A stretch of 64,000 nucleotides of DNA from Dyella_B nitratireducens (GTDB lineage: Bacteria > Pseudomonadota > Gammaproteobacteria > Xanthomonadales > Rhodanobacteraceae): assembly GCF_049532905.1 (NCBI RefSeq), contig NZ_CP064032.1, positions 1,736,001-1,800,000 on the forward strand, given 5' to 3'. Positions 1 through 9,307 of this stretch are shown piece by piece. A program made the translations under genes and the position numbers. Every line of letters starts with the position of its first letter. The first letter of the stretch is position 1. The notes beneath the pieces were generated by a model. The model had not been told where the DNA came from. It was given only the letters and a program-made list of their open reading frames with translations, and did not search any database.

Positions 1-1
1 G

Positions 2-3000
2 TTCAACGCCGCCAATCAGCTGGTAAGCGAGCTGGACACGAACCCCGATGGGTCGACGGACGCGTATACCTACAACGCGAAGGGCCAAGTGCTGACTGCA
101 GATGTGACAAGCGCCAACGGAGTGATCTCGGATTCAACCTATGTGTACAGCGCCGATGGGTCAAGCAGTGTCTCAGACACGATAATCGGTAACAGCGGCA
201 ACGAGACGCTGACCGGTACTGCAAACAGCGATCTGCTGGAGGCCGGCACCGGCAACCAGCTACTTGTTGGGGGCAGCGGTAACGAAACCTATGCATTCGG
301 TACCGGCTTTGGTCAGGACACCATCGAAGCCAATACTGCCAGTGCCAGCAACACCATCCAATTCCTCGGCGATATCACCAGTTCGGATGTAACGTTCTCG
401 TCGGATGGCACCAACGTGACGATAACGGTGACCGGTTCAACCGGTGCGGATGGCCAGCCAAGTTCGATCACACTGCCCAATCATTACGTGAATGGGCAGC
501 CAGTCAACGATATCGGCCAAATCATCTTCGGCGATGGCACTACGGTGTCGATGGCGCAGATCAACCAAATCCTAAGCGAGTCGGCGGCAGACACCATTGC
601 GGTGCCGGATAGTTCATCGACCGTTGCCGGTTCAGGCAACGACGTGTTCAACCTTGGCGAGGATGACACCCTTACGCTGGGAAGCGGCACTGATACCGTC
701 AATATCTCAAACACCTCAGGTAGTGCTGGCTACAACACCATTCTGCTAGGCACGGGCAATGCGCAGATCAATGCCGGCAACACAGAGAATTACTACGAAG
801 CCAATGAGGGCTTCGGTAGTGCCACCATTATTGGCAGCGTGACCAGTCCCAGCTACCGAAGCTCTCTGACCTTTGGTGCCGGCATCTTGCCTAAGGATAT
901 TGACGTACAACAACAAGGCAACGATCTGGTGCTGACCGATACGGTGAGCGGCCACAGCATTGACTTTAGCGGCTGGTACAGCAACACCGACAGTGAGCTT
1001 TCGACGATAGACTTTGCGGATTCCTCGATATGGTGGGTGAACTGGGATTCCCCCTCCGCGCCGTTCGATGAAAATCTACACGCCTCAGTCAACAATGAAT
1101 CCCTGACCGGTACGGCTGGGAACGACACACTCAACAGCGACAACGGCACCGATACTTTGGTGGGCGGCACCGGCGCCACCACCTTGATTGGCGGAAGTGG
1201 CACAGACCTGATGGTGGCGGGAACTGGGTCCAACCAGATGGAAGGAGGCTCAGGAACAGAAACCTATGCGTTTGCACCAGGTTTTGGAAACACGGTTCTT
1301 GAAACCTCGGCAGTGGAAGACGGCACCAACACGATCCAGTTTGCCGCGGGCATTGATCCGTCCCAGCTGAGCTATGCCCAACAGGGCGCCAACTTGGTCA
1401 TTACGGTGTCGCAGGCCAGCGGGCAAAGCGATACGCTTGTACTGGCTAATTATTTTGTGGACGCCAACGGCATCAGCAGCCTGAACTTTGCAGATGGCTC
1501 GACCGTTACCTCTGCCCAGATCAATCAACAGTTCACCGAGTTTGCAACGGGTTCGACGGGCACCCTTCAGTTCGCTGGTTACAACAGTACATTGGCTAGC
1601 GACAACGGCAACGACACCTTGGTCGTCAATGCCGTCGGCGGGCCCAATACCTTGATCGGTGGAACGGGTACCGACCTAATGGTGGCTAGTGTCGGCTACA
1701 CCGAGATGGACGGCGGCACAGGCACGGAAACCTATGAAATCAATCCAGGTGGGCATACGCCATTTACCGATAGCGTTTACGGCGGCCTCGGTCAAACGCT
1801 TATCCAGCCAAATGCCACGGAGAACGGAGTCAATGTTCTGGCCTTCAATGGTGACATCACTCCCTCGGACCTGGTGTTTCAGCAGAACGGTACCGCGCTC
1901 GAGGTAGGCATCACGATCGACTCACAATTCGAACTGGTCCAGGTCGATAATTATTTCAGCGCCATCGGCCAACCGACTGACAATATTCAAGGTTTGACGT
2001 TCGCCGACGGAGAGAATTTGTCACTATCCAGTGTCAATGCAGATCTTATTACTGCGCAAGGGCGCGCATTCCAACTAACGCCAGATGGCACGGAAATCTA
2101 TGACGGAGCGTTATGGACACCCGCTAGCGTCTCTGACGGTGCCGGAGGCGAGATCGTGGGGTTTTCCCAGTCAAACGTGACGGTAATCGGAGGAACGGGT
2201 GATGACACCTACAACCTTGGCATGGGCGAGGATCTCACGCTTGGCACAGGTTCATCGCAAATCAACTCGGGTATCGGTGACGAGACATATACGGTTGATG
2301 CGGATTTTGGTGACGCAACTGTAACGGGTATCGCTACGAACCCTAGTAACAAGAGCACTCTGAATTTTGGTGCAGGCATCCTTTCGCAAGATATTGACGC
2401 GCAGTTGCAGGGAAACGATCTCGTTCTGACTGATACGCTGACCGGTCATAGCATCGACTTCAGTGGGTGGTCGCAATATTCCTATAGCGAACTTTCAAAG
2501 ATAACGTTCGCAGATGGTTCGACGTGGGTGCCGTATACAACGCTGCCGTTTAGCGAAAATCTGTACGCCTCCACAGGCAATGAATCGTTGGTAGGGGGCA
2601 CAGGGAGTGACACGCTCAACAGCGACAACGGTGCGGATACCCTGGTGGGCGGTACGGGTTATACGACGCTGATCGGTGGCAGTGATATGGACACGTTGGT
2701 AGCTGGCACGTATATCAATGTGATGCAGGGCGGTACGGGAACGGAAACGTACGAATTCGGCGAAGATTTCGGTTTGACGACGATCAATGTCGCTGCTTCG
2801 GAACAGGGAACTAATACGATCCAATTCCTGGCGGGTATTGATGCTTCGCAATTGAGCTATACGCAAAGCGGGTCGAATCTGATTATCACCGTGGCCGAAG
2901 CTAATGGCGGTACCGGCACGATCACGGTGGCCAATCACTTCGTCAACGGTACGCCGATCAGTAGTGACATCAGTGAGCTGGCCTTTGCGGATGGCTCGTC

Positions 3001-3967
3001 GGTCACCATGGCGCAGATCAATCAGCAATTGAGCTCTGACTCTTCGAATAACGAAGAGTCACTCGCAAATTCTGAAATTCCGCAAGCCGCAGCAAAGGTT
3101 CAGAGCAGCAAGACGCTGTCCTCCGACTCGGTCACTTCGAAATCGGCGCATCCTGCAAAGGCAGTAGTGTCCAGTGGCACGCCAAAGATGGTGTCGCAGA
3201 CCAGCGGTTCCATCGGCAACGTTGCTTCGATCCACGGCAAGAAGGAAGCGGAGGCTCATGCGGGTTTGCCTTCAGTGATTCCGAACTCCAGTGCCGACGG
3301 AGCGGACGGGAATCTCCAGTCCAGCTCCAGCAATGGTGCTGCGGCACCTTATGTCTCGCCAGCTTCAGGCCAGCCAACGCCGAGTACTGGACTCAATGGT
3401 CTTGCTCTTAACAACACCGCTTTAGTTCTCTGGGATTCCGACAGTCACGTGGATGCTGGCGCACCGAACGATCCGGTGGAGGGCGATCCCAATGATGCCA
3501 ACTCATGGGAAACGCTTGGCGCGAAGGGGGCCTCGCAGCAGCCCGGCACAGCCCCGCGAGACGCGGGGAGAAATTGGGGGCAGGCGCCGGCTTCGTCCAG
3601 CAAGGGGCTCTGGCTTAGCCGCACTGCCTCTGCAGCCAATGACATGATCAAGGCGCTGAGTGCCCAGGGCAGCGTGCAGACGCTGAACGGGCAGGAAAAG
3701 AGCAAGGGCGAGCGAATCCAACTGCAGGATGGCACTCTGTGGTCGTTGAGCTCGCTGGATCGCACGATGGCGGCGCTGTCGTCGAATGCTCAATCAGCTA
3801 CCGCGCATGCATCAAGAGGGCCATCTGCCTTTGGTTCGGCCGATCTGGCGCATGCGCAGTTGGTGGAGGCGATGGCGAGCTTCAGTCCACAAGCTTCGGC
3901 GGAGAGTGGTTTGGCATCTACGGCATCGGAAGCGTACGCGATTGCATTGGCCGCGCAGGCGCATTGA
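2..3967 (+). CDS. RTX-type repeat protein, 3' part (5' end outside window)
   Basis: The reading frame is open from base 2, so this is the C-terminal part (about 1,321 codons) of a larger protein; the GTG at 89 is probably not the true start. The first ~45 residues look like RHS/YD repeats (YTYNAKGQ, YVYSADG). After that come repeated blocks of about 220 residues, each with glycine/aspartate-rich hemolysin-type calcium-binding nonapeptides (GGTGATTLIGGSGTD, LVGGTGYTTLIGGS) followed by a beta-rich stretch ending in FADGS-(V)T-x-AQINQ, as in hemolysin-type calcium-binding-related domains. Residues after base ~3,030 form a Ser/Ala-rich low-complexity tail that may hold the uncleaved type I secretion signal. 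The ABC transporter and HlyD genes follow directly, so export by that T1SS to the surface or medium is inferred. An adhesin or large exoprotein is likely; a toxin activity cannot be assigned because the N-terminus is missing. Confidence 0.85.
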   Translation, partial: FNAANQLVSELDTNPDGSTDAYTYNAKGQVLTADVTSANGVISDSTYVYSADGSSSVSDTIIGNSGNETLTGTANSDLLEAGTGNQLLVGGSGNETYAFGTGFGQDTIEANTASASNTIQFLGDITSSDVTFSSDGTNVTITVTGSTGADGQPSSITLPNHYVNGQPVNDIGQIIFGDGTTVSMAQINQILSESAADTIAVPDSSSTVAGSGNDVFNLGEDDTLTLGSGTDTVNISNTSGSAGYNTILLGTGNAQINAGNTENYYEANEGFGSATIIGSVTSPSYRSSLTFGAGILPKDIDVQQQGNDLVLTDTVSGHSIDFSGWYSNTDSELSTIDFADSSIWWVNWDSPSAPFDENLHASVNNESLTGTAGNDTLNSDNGTDTLVGGTGATTLIGGSGTDLMVAGTGSNQMEGGSGTETYAFAPGFGNTVLETSAVEDGTNTIQFAAGIDPSQLSYAQQGANLVITVSQASGQSDTLVLANYFVDANGISSLNFADGSTVTSAQINQQFTEFATGSTGTLQFAGYNSTLASDNGNDTLVVNAVGGPNTLIGGTGTDLMVASVGYTEMDGGTGTETYEINPGGHTPFTDSVYGGLGQTLIQPNATENGVNVLAFNGDITPSDLVFQQNGTALEVGITIDSQFELVQVDNYFSAIGQPTDNIQGLTFADGENLSLSSVNADLITAQGRAFQLTPDGTEIYDGALWTPASVSDGAGGEIVGFSQSNVTVIGGTGDDTYNLGMGEDLTLGTGSSQINSGIGDETYTVDADFGDATVTGIATNPSNKSTLNFGAGILSQDIDAQLQGNDLVLTDTLTGHSIDFSGWSQYSYSELSKITFADGSTWVPYTTLPFSENLYASTGNESLVGGTGSDTLNSDNGADTLVGGTGYTTLIGGSDMDTLVAGTYINVMQGGTGTETYEFGEDFGLTTINVAASEQGTNTIQFLAGIDASQLSYTQSGSNLIITVAEANGGTGTITVANHFVNGTPISSDISELAFADGSSVTMAQINQQLSSDSSNNEESLANSEIPQAAAKVQSSKTLSSDSVTSKSAHPAKAVVSSGTPKMVSQTSGSIGNVASIHGKKEAEAHAGLPSVIPNSSADGADGNLQSSSSNGAAAPYVSPASGQPTPSTGLNGLALNNTALVLWDSDSHVDAGAPNDPVEGDPNDANSWETLGAKGASQQPGTAPRDAGRNWGQAPASSSKGLWLSRTASAANDMIKALSAQGSVQTLNGQEKSKGERIQLQDGTLWSLSSLDRTMAALSSNAQSATAHASRGPSAFGSADLAHAQLVEAMASFSPQASAESGLASTASEAYAIALAAQAH

Positions 3968-3984
3968 CGCCCGTTTGGTACATA

Positions 3985-4016
3985 AGCCCTCCTTGGCAAT
4001 CAAGGAGGGCTGTTTT
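3985..4016 (+). terminator. Rho-independent terminator after RTX gene
   Basis: A perfect 10-bp stem (AGCCCTCCTT / AAGGAGGGCT) with a 7-nt loop is followed by GTTTT. It lies 17 bp after the RTX stop codon and before the ABC transporter start, so the transporter may be transcribed by read-through or from its own promoter. Confidence 0.85.
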
Positions 4017-4048
4017 GGAAAAAAAGCGGTACGTAAGGGGGATGGACA

Positions 4049-6181
4049 GTGACGGAAACAGTCGAGGCCGGAGCGCCTATTGATAGCGGCTTGGCGTGCC
4101 TGGTGGTCCTGGCGCGCTTTCATGGCGTGGCCGCAGACCCGATTCAGCTCGCCCATGAATTCCAGGAAAGCGGAAAACCTTTTGGCACCCAGGACATTTT
4201 GCTGGCCGCGCGGGCGTTGAAGCTGAAAGCCAAACACGTCCATGCGAGCATGGAACGCTTGGCCAAGCTTCCTCTGCCGGCTATGGCCATGGATGGAGCA
4301 GGGGGCTTCTTCGTCCTGGCGCGAGCCGATGACACTAGCGTATTGATTCACGATCCTCATGCTGGCCAGCCCCAGAAGCTTTCTGTGGCGCAGTTGCGTG
4401 AGCGTTGGGCGGGATCCGTCATCCTGTTTACTTCGCGGGCGTCCATCGCCGGCGACCTGGCCCGGTTTGACTTCAGCTGGTTCGTCCCGGCCGTGGTCAA
4501 GTACCGCAAGTTGCTGGGCGAGGTGTTGCTCGTATCGTTCTTCTTGCAGCTGATCGGCCTGGTCACACCACTGTTCTTTCAGGTGGTGATGGACAAGGTG
4601 CTGGTGCATCGCGGCCTGGATACCTTGGATGTGATTGCGATGGGTCTGCTCTTCTGCTCGATCTTCGAATCCGTGCTGAGCGGCCTGCGCACCTATGTCT
4701 TTTCGCATACCACCAGCCGCATTGACGTCGAACTGGGTGCACGCCTGTTTCGCCATCTCGTGGCACTGCCGTTGTCGTATTTCCAGGCGCGCCGTGTGGG
4801 TGACTCGGTGGCACGCGTGCGTGAGCTGGAGAACATCCGCAGTTTTCTGACCGGCAATGCCATCACGCTGGTGATGGACGTGCTGTTCTCATTCGTCTTT
4901 ATCGGAGTGATGTTGCTTTACAGCGGTTGGCTGACCCTGGCGGTAGTGGCGTCTTTACCTTTGTATGCGCTGCTGTCGGTCTTGCTCACGCCTGCGCTAA
5001 GAGGGCGATTGCGAGAAAAATTCAATCGCGGTGCCGAAAACCAGGCCTTCCTGGTCGAAACGATCAGTGGCATTCAGACGCTGAAGGCGATGGCGGTCGA
5101 GCCGCAGATGACGCGCCAGTGGGAAAACCAGGTGGCCGGTTACGTCGCATCAGGCTTCCGCACGACCACCCTGGGTGCCATGGCACGCGAGGGCGTGAAC
5201 TTCGTCGGCAAGCTTGTCACCGTGGTGACGATCTGGGTGGGTGCACGCCTGGTGATCAGCGGTGATCTCACGGTAGGGCAGCTGATCGCTTTCAACATGC
5301 TGGCCGGACGCGTGGCGCAGCCGATCATGCGGATCGCCCAGTTGTGGACGGACTTCCAGCAGACCGGCATCTCGATGCAGCGTTTGGGCGATATTCTCAA
5401 CACGCCTACCGAGACGCCCGTATCGCACCGCAGTGCGATGCCAGCACTGGAAGGTCGCATCGAATTGGCGAATGTCACCTTCCGTTACCGACCCGATACG
5501 CCCGAAGTTTTGCAGGGCGTCGATCTGATGATCGAGCCGGGCGAGGTCATTGGTATCGTTGGGCGCTCTGGATCGGGCAAAAGCACGCTGACCAAGCTCG
5601 TGCAGCGCTTGTATGTCCCTGAGCGCGGACGTGTGCTGGTGGACGGTGTCGACTTAGCACTCGTTGACGTCTCCTCGTTGCGCCGGCAAATCGGTGTTGT
5701 GTTGCAGGAAAACGTGCTGTTCAACCGCACCGTGCGCGAGAACATTGCCTTCGCTGATCCGGGTGCCAGCCTCGATGAAGTGATTCAAGCAGCCAAACTG
5801 GCCGGTGCGCACGAATTCATTCTGGAGCTGCCGGAGGCCTACGACACGATGGTGGGAGAGCAAGGCTCCTCGCTGTCCGGTGGTCAGCGGCAACGGATCG
5901 CCATTGCGCGCGCCTTGATGACTAACCCGCGCATTCTGATCTTCGACGAAGCGACCAGTGCGCTGGATTACGAGTCCGAACGCATCATTCAGACCAATAT
6001 GCGTGCCATTTGCCAGGGACGCACGGTGATCATCATCGCGCACCGGTTGTCGGCGGTGCGCGATGCCCAGCGCATCATCGTCATGGATCATGGACGCATC
6101 GTGGAGCAGGGCAGCCATCAGGAACTGCTCGAGCGTCAAGCGGGCCATTACGCCCGCCTCTACCGGTTGCAGCAAGCATGA
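4049..6181 (+). CDS. Type I secretion ABC transporter (HlyB/PrtD-like, degenerate C39 domain)
   Basis: This inner-membrane ATPase/permease of a type I secretion system exports unfolded substrate from cytoplasm to exterior. In order it has an N-terminal C39 peptidase-like domain (about residues 1-130), an ABC membrane domain with several hydrophobic helices (about 150-430) and a nucleotide-binding domain (about 470-700). Walker A GRSGSGKST, signature LSGGQRQRIAIARAL, Walker B ILIFDEATSALD and the H-loop AHRLS are all present. The peptidase domain is inactive: the catalytic Cys position reads DSGLACL (Ser) and the His position is Phe (GGFFVLAR), so it is a C39-like substrate-docking domain as in HlyB. 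The GTG start is chosen because AAGGGG lies 8 bp upstream. Its stop overlaps the HlyD start (ATGA). The likely substrate is the upstream RTX protein. Confidence 0.95.
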   Translation: MTETVEAGAPIDSGLACLVVLARFHGVAADPIQLAHEFQESGKPFGTQDILLAARALKLKAKHVHASMERLAKLPLPAMAMDGAGGFFVLARADDTSVLIHDPHAGQPQKLSVAQLRERWAGSVILFTSRASIAGDLARFDFSWFVPAVVKYRKLLGEVLLVSFFLQLIGLVTPLFFQVVMDKVLVHRGLDTLDVIAMGLLFCSIFESVLSGLRTYVFSHTTSRIDVELGARLFRHLVALPLSYFQARRVGDSVARVRELENIRSFLTGNAITLVMDVLFSFVFIGVMLLYSGWLTLAVVASLPLYALLSVLLTPALRGRLREKFNRGAENQAFLVETISGIQTLKAMAVEPQMTRQWENQVAGYVASGFRTTTLGAMAREGVNFVGKLVTVVTIWVGARLVISGDLTVGQLIAFNMLAGRVAQPIMRIAQLWTDFQQTGISMQRLGDILNTPTETPVSHRSAMPALEGRIELANVTFRYRPDTPEVLQGVDLMIEPGEVIGIVGRSGSGKSTLTKLVQRLYVPERGRVLVDGVDLALVDVSSLRRQIGVVLQENVLFNRTVRENIAFADPGASLDEVIQAAKLAGAHEFILELPEAYDTMVGEQGSSLSGGQRQRIAIARALMTNPRILIFDEATSALDYESERIIQTNMRAICQGRTVIIIAHRLSAVRDAQRIIVMDHGRIVEQGSHQELLERQAGHYARLYRLQQA

Positions 6182-7599
6182 GCATGCTAAGAGCACTGGG
6201 CGACCTGCGCCGCCGCTATACCCAGGTTTTCACGGTCGCATGGACGATGCGGCATGAGCTCGATACGGTGCCGCGTCTGCGGCATGAAAACGAATTTCTG
6301 CCTGCTGCCTTGGCCTTGCGTGATACCCCGGTGCATCCCGCGCCACGGATCGCCTCCGGGGTGATCATGGGATTGCTGGTGATGGCCGTGGCCTGGGCCA
6401 CCTTGGGCAAGGTCGACATTGTAGCCACGGCACCAGGCAAGATCGTGCCCCATGGTGAGGTGAAGACGATTCAGTCGCAGGACACCGCTGTGGTGACCAC
6501 GATCCACATCAACGACGGTCAACAGGTTAAGCGAGGCGATGCGCTGATTGATCTGGATGCCACGGATGCTTCGTCCGACGCTTCGCGGGCGCAATCCGAC
6601 CTTTATGCCACCCGGGATGAAATCGCGCGTGCGCAAGCGCTGCTGGACGCGATCGCTCATCATCATCCGCCGAAGCTGGATGCCAATCCCTCCTTGGGTT
6701 CCAAGATGGAACAGTCATCGGAACAGCGCATTTTGGAGGGCGAGTATGCGGACTACGTCAGCAACCTCAACAAGATGAATGCCGACATTGCGCAGAGCCA
6801 GGCGAGTTTGCATGAAACCGACGACGAGATCGGCAAGCTATCGCACACCTTGCCGATCGAACAGCAGAAGGAAAAAGATTACGCCGACCTGATCGTGAAG
6901 GGATACGTGGGACGTCACGATTACTACAACGAACAGCAGGCCGTTATCCAGATCCAGCAGGACCTGGCCGCACAACGTGACAAACACACGGAGATCGTAG
7001 CCGCACTGGATTCCGCCGTTCGCAAGCGGGACGCGTACGTCGACGATGTGCGCCGTACCTGGTTGGAGAAAATCCATGACGACAATCAAAAGGCCAACGA
7101 ACTGGTCCAGGATCTGGCCAAGGCCAGCCAGCACCGGCGCCTGATGCATTTGACCGCACCGGTGGACGGTACGGTGCAACAGTTAGCCATTCATACCATC
7201 GGTGGTGTGGTGACGCCGGCGCAGACGCTGATGACGATTGTGCCAGCGGGGTCGACCTTGCTGGTTGAAGCGATCGTCGACAACCAGGACATTGGTTTTG
7301 TCAAAGAAGGACAACCGGCGGAGGTCAAGGTCGAGACGTTTCCCTTCACACGCTATGGCGTGCTGCATGGCACGGTCATTCAGGTATCCAACGACGCCAA
7401 GCAGGACGACAAACTGGGGCTTATCTTCACCGCCGAAGTCGCTCTGCCGCGCGACACCATGCAGATTGACGATCGCCTGATCAAGCTTACACCGGGCATG
7501 GCGGTGACCACGGAGATCAAGACGGGGCGTCGTCGCATCATCAGCTATGTGCTGAGCCCGCTGGTCGAGCATCTCAACGAAAGTCTGCACGAGCGTTAG
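6178..7599 (+). CDS. HlyD-family type I secretion periplasmic adaptor
   Basis: This membrane-fusion protein links the ABC transporter to an outer-membrane TolC-type channel. The protein (473 aa) starts at an ATG overlapping the transporter stop codon by 4 nt; an in-frame extension to 6,010 lies inside the transporter gene and is rejected. It has a short cytoplasmic N-terminus, one membrane helix (about residues 57-78, ASGVIMGLLVMAVAWATLG), a lipoyl/barrel-sandwich half (VDIVATAPGKIVPHGEVK), a long alpha-helical hairpin (about 150-300), and a C-terminal beta-barrel (LLVEAIVDNQDIGFVKEGQ). No TolC gene is in the window, so the outer-membrane partner is probably encoded elsewhere. Confidence 0.94.
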   Translation: MSMLRALGDLRRRYTQVFTVAWTMRHELDTVPRLRHENEFLPAALALRDTPVHPAPRIASGVIMGLLVMAVAWATLGKVDIVATAPGKIVPHGEVKTIQSQDTAVVTTIHINDGQQVKRGDALIDLDATDASSDASRAQSDLYATRDEIARAQALLDAIAHHHPPKLDANPSLGSKMEQSSEQRILEGEYADYVSNLNKMNADIAQSQASLHETDDEIGKLSHTLPIEQQKEKDYADLIVKGYVGRHDYYNEQQAVIQIQQDLAAQRDKHTEIVAALDSAVRKRDAYVDDVRRTWLEKIHDDNQKANELVQDLAKASQHRRLMHLTAPVDGTVQQLAIHTIGGVVTPAQTLMTIVPAGSTLLVEAIVDNQDIGFVKEGQPAEVKVETFPFTRYGVLHGTVIQVSNDAKQDDKLGLIFTAEVALPRDTMQIDDRLIKLTPGMAVTTEIKTGRRRIISYVLSPLVEHLNESLHER

Positions 7600-7658
7600 C
7601 GGCCTGGCATCCAGCGAGCGGCCTTTCTTGTCATCACTTACTCCACGGTAGACCTACA

Positions 7659-8888
7659 GTGCGTTTGCTGCTTATTCACCAGAACTTGCCCGGCCAATAC
7701 CGCCATCTGCTCGTGCATTATGGGCAACAGCCCGGCTGCCAAGTGGTAGGGCTGGGCGAGATGAAGCGTCTAAAAGAAAACATCCGCAAGCCCATCCCCG
7801 GGGTGAAGCTGGTCGGTTACGAAACGCCACCCGCTACATCAGCCACGACGCTTCCGACCTTGCGCACGACCGAGGCCGCGGTGCAGCGTGGCCAGGTAGT
7901 GCTCACGGCGTTGTTGCGTTTGAAAAAGGCAGGCTTCTATCCCGATGTGGTCTATGCGCATCCGGGATGGGGCGAGACCCTGTTTCTGAAAGACGTGTTT
8001 CCGCGCGCAAAGCTGGTCCATTTTTGCGAGTTCTACTACCACACGACCGGGCAGGACTTTAACTTCGATCCGGAGTTTCCGAACTCGGCGGATGACGTGC
8101 TGCGTCTCAGGGTGCGGAATTTCCACCACCTGATGGCGCTGGAGCAGGCGGATATCGGCATTGCGCCAACAACGTGGCAGAAGACCCGTTTTCCACTGAC
8201 CTATCAGCCCAAGATTGAAGTCATTCATGATGGAGTTGATACGCAAGCGGTTACACCGGATCCTGACGCGTTTGTGCAGTTTCCCAAGAAGCAGTTGCGA
8301 TTGACCCGAAAGGATGAGGTCATCACCTTCGTCAGCCGCAACCTGGAGCCTTATCGGGGCTTTCATACGTTCATGCGGACGTTGCCCGAGCTGTTAAAGG
8401 CGAGGCCGAAAGCACACGTCATTATCGTCGGTGGCAATGATGTGTCGTACGGCCGACGATTGCCAAAGGGAACCTATCGCGAGAAATACCTGGCTGAAAT
8501 TGAAGGGTGCTATGACGCCAGTCGCGTTCATTTTGTGGGCAAGCTGCCGTACAAGACTTTCTTGCATGTGCTGCAGGTCTCGACGGCACATATTTATTTG
8601 ACGTATCCCTTTGTGCTGTCGTGGTCAATGATGGAGGCGATGGCCGCAGGGTGCCTGGTGATCGGTTCGAAAACGCCACCTGTCCAAGAGGTGATTGAGG
8701 ACGGTAAAAATGGATTTCTGGTGGACTTCTTCTCGTCCGACGAGCTGATCAATGCCATTCACCGAGTGTGCGAGGCTCCGGATCGCTTACAAGCTATCCG
8801 TGACGAAGCACGACGCACCATTATCGAACGTTACGATTTGAGGATGGTTTGCTTGCCGAGGCAAAAGGAAATCATAGAGGCTGTTTAG
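7659..8888 (+). CDS. Glycosyltransferase family 4 protein
   Basis: A cytoplasmic GT-B-fold glycosyltransferase, probably retaining, using an NDP-sugar. The N-terminus MRLLLIHQNLPGQYRHLL matches a known GT4 subgroup (HQNFPGQF motif). The C-terminal half has the donor-binding GT4 elements: FVSRNLEPYRGFHTFMR, then HFVGKLPYKTFLHVLQVS, and an E-x7-E-like region SMMEAMAAGCLVIGS followed by PVQEVIEDGKNG. The gene starts with GTG 59 bp after hlyD; I see no strong ribosome binding site, so the start is moderately certain. Position directly after the T1SS genes suggests it modifies the RTX exoprotein or its attached glycan; that is inference, since similar enzymes also act in polysaccharide synthesis. 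Confidence 0.9.
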   Translation: MRLLLIHQNLPGQYRHLLVHYGQQPGCQVVGLGEMKRLKENIRKPIPGVKLVGYETPPATSATTLPTLRTTEAAVQRGQVVLTALLRLKKAGFYPDVVYAHPGWGETLFLKDVFPRAKLVHFCEFYYHTTGQDFNFDPEFPNSADDVLRLRVRNFHHLMALEQADIGIAPTTWQKTRFPLTYQPKIEVIHDGVDTQAVTPDPDAFVQFPKKQLRLTRKDEVITFVSRNLEPYRGFHTFMRTLPELLKARPKAHVIIVGGNDVSYGRRLPKGTYREKYLAEIEGCYDASRVHFVGKLPYKTFLHVLQVSTAHIYLTYPFVLSWSMMEAMAAGCLVIGSKTPPVQEVIEDGKNGFLVDFFSSDELINAIHRVCEAPDRLQAIRDEARRTIIERYDLRMVCLPRQKEIIEAV

Positions 8889-9053
8889 CAATGCACAGAG
8901 CTTGCTCTGAAAATCATTTCCACCATGGCGCTCGGGAAAGCTGTCCTCAGAGCACGAGAAGATAGTGACTTCGGTGTCAACCCGGATACTGGGGACATGA
9001 TAGGTCCAAATGGAGAATTCGTTGGAAATCTAAATGACCAGGACGGTGGCTAA
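8889..9053 (+). pseudogene. Short ORF, possible polymorphic-toxin C-terminal remnant
   Basis: Right after the glycosyltransferase stop the same strand is open for 55 codons, with an ATG at 8,925 giving 42 residues. The end reads DFGVNPDTGDMIGPNGEFVG, a pattern (NP-x-TG-x-x-x-GP) reminiscent of the tails of RHS or other polymorphic toxins, which often carry DP/NP-TGE segments. No convincing ribosome binding site or full toxin domain is present. I treat it as a possible remnant or tiny gene of unknown function. Confidence 0.25.
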
Positions 9054-9121
9054 AGCAATGAGTGAAAAAATGTGCGATCGCTATCTATCTCCATGGGGAT
9101 GACATCTCTTTCAACGCCGCC

Positions 9122-9207
9122 GATCCGTCACCCCGGCGAAAGCTGAGGCCTAGTGACTTTGGCGATTCTGCAAGTCGCTGGGTCCCGGCCTTAGCCCGGA
9201 TGACGAC
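9122..9207. repeat. Degenerate paired REP palindrome, family 1
   Basis: Two inverted CCCCGGCGAAAG/CCGGCCTTAGCCCGG-type arms flank a short spacer, a decayed relative of the copies at 12,585 and 17,261. The outer flank (TCAACGCCG) is also shared with those copies. This occupies most of the gap between 9,054 and 9,307, where no gene is seen. Confidence 0.6.
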
Positions 9208-9307
9208 CAACTCCGATTGATGCGAATCACCCCATCCAACGACGTCGAGAAAAGCTCCGTCTTCAAGCGTCGTTTCCGTCGGGCAACCGATCACATCAGA
9301 ACCACGC

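Noticed and set aside
3812..4756. 314-residue minus-strand ORF
   Set aside because: Antisense shadow of the RTX end and the ABC transporter start; it spans the terminator.
6010..6177. Extended N-terminus of the HlyD protein
   Set aside because: It lies inside the ABC transporter gene; the ATGA overlap start at 6,178 gives the normal HlyD N-terminus.
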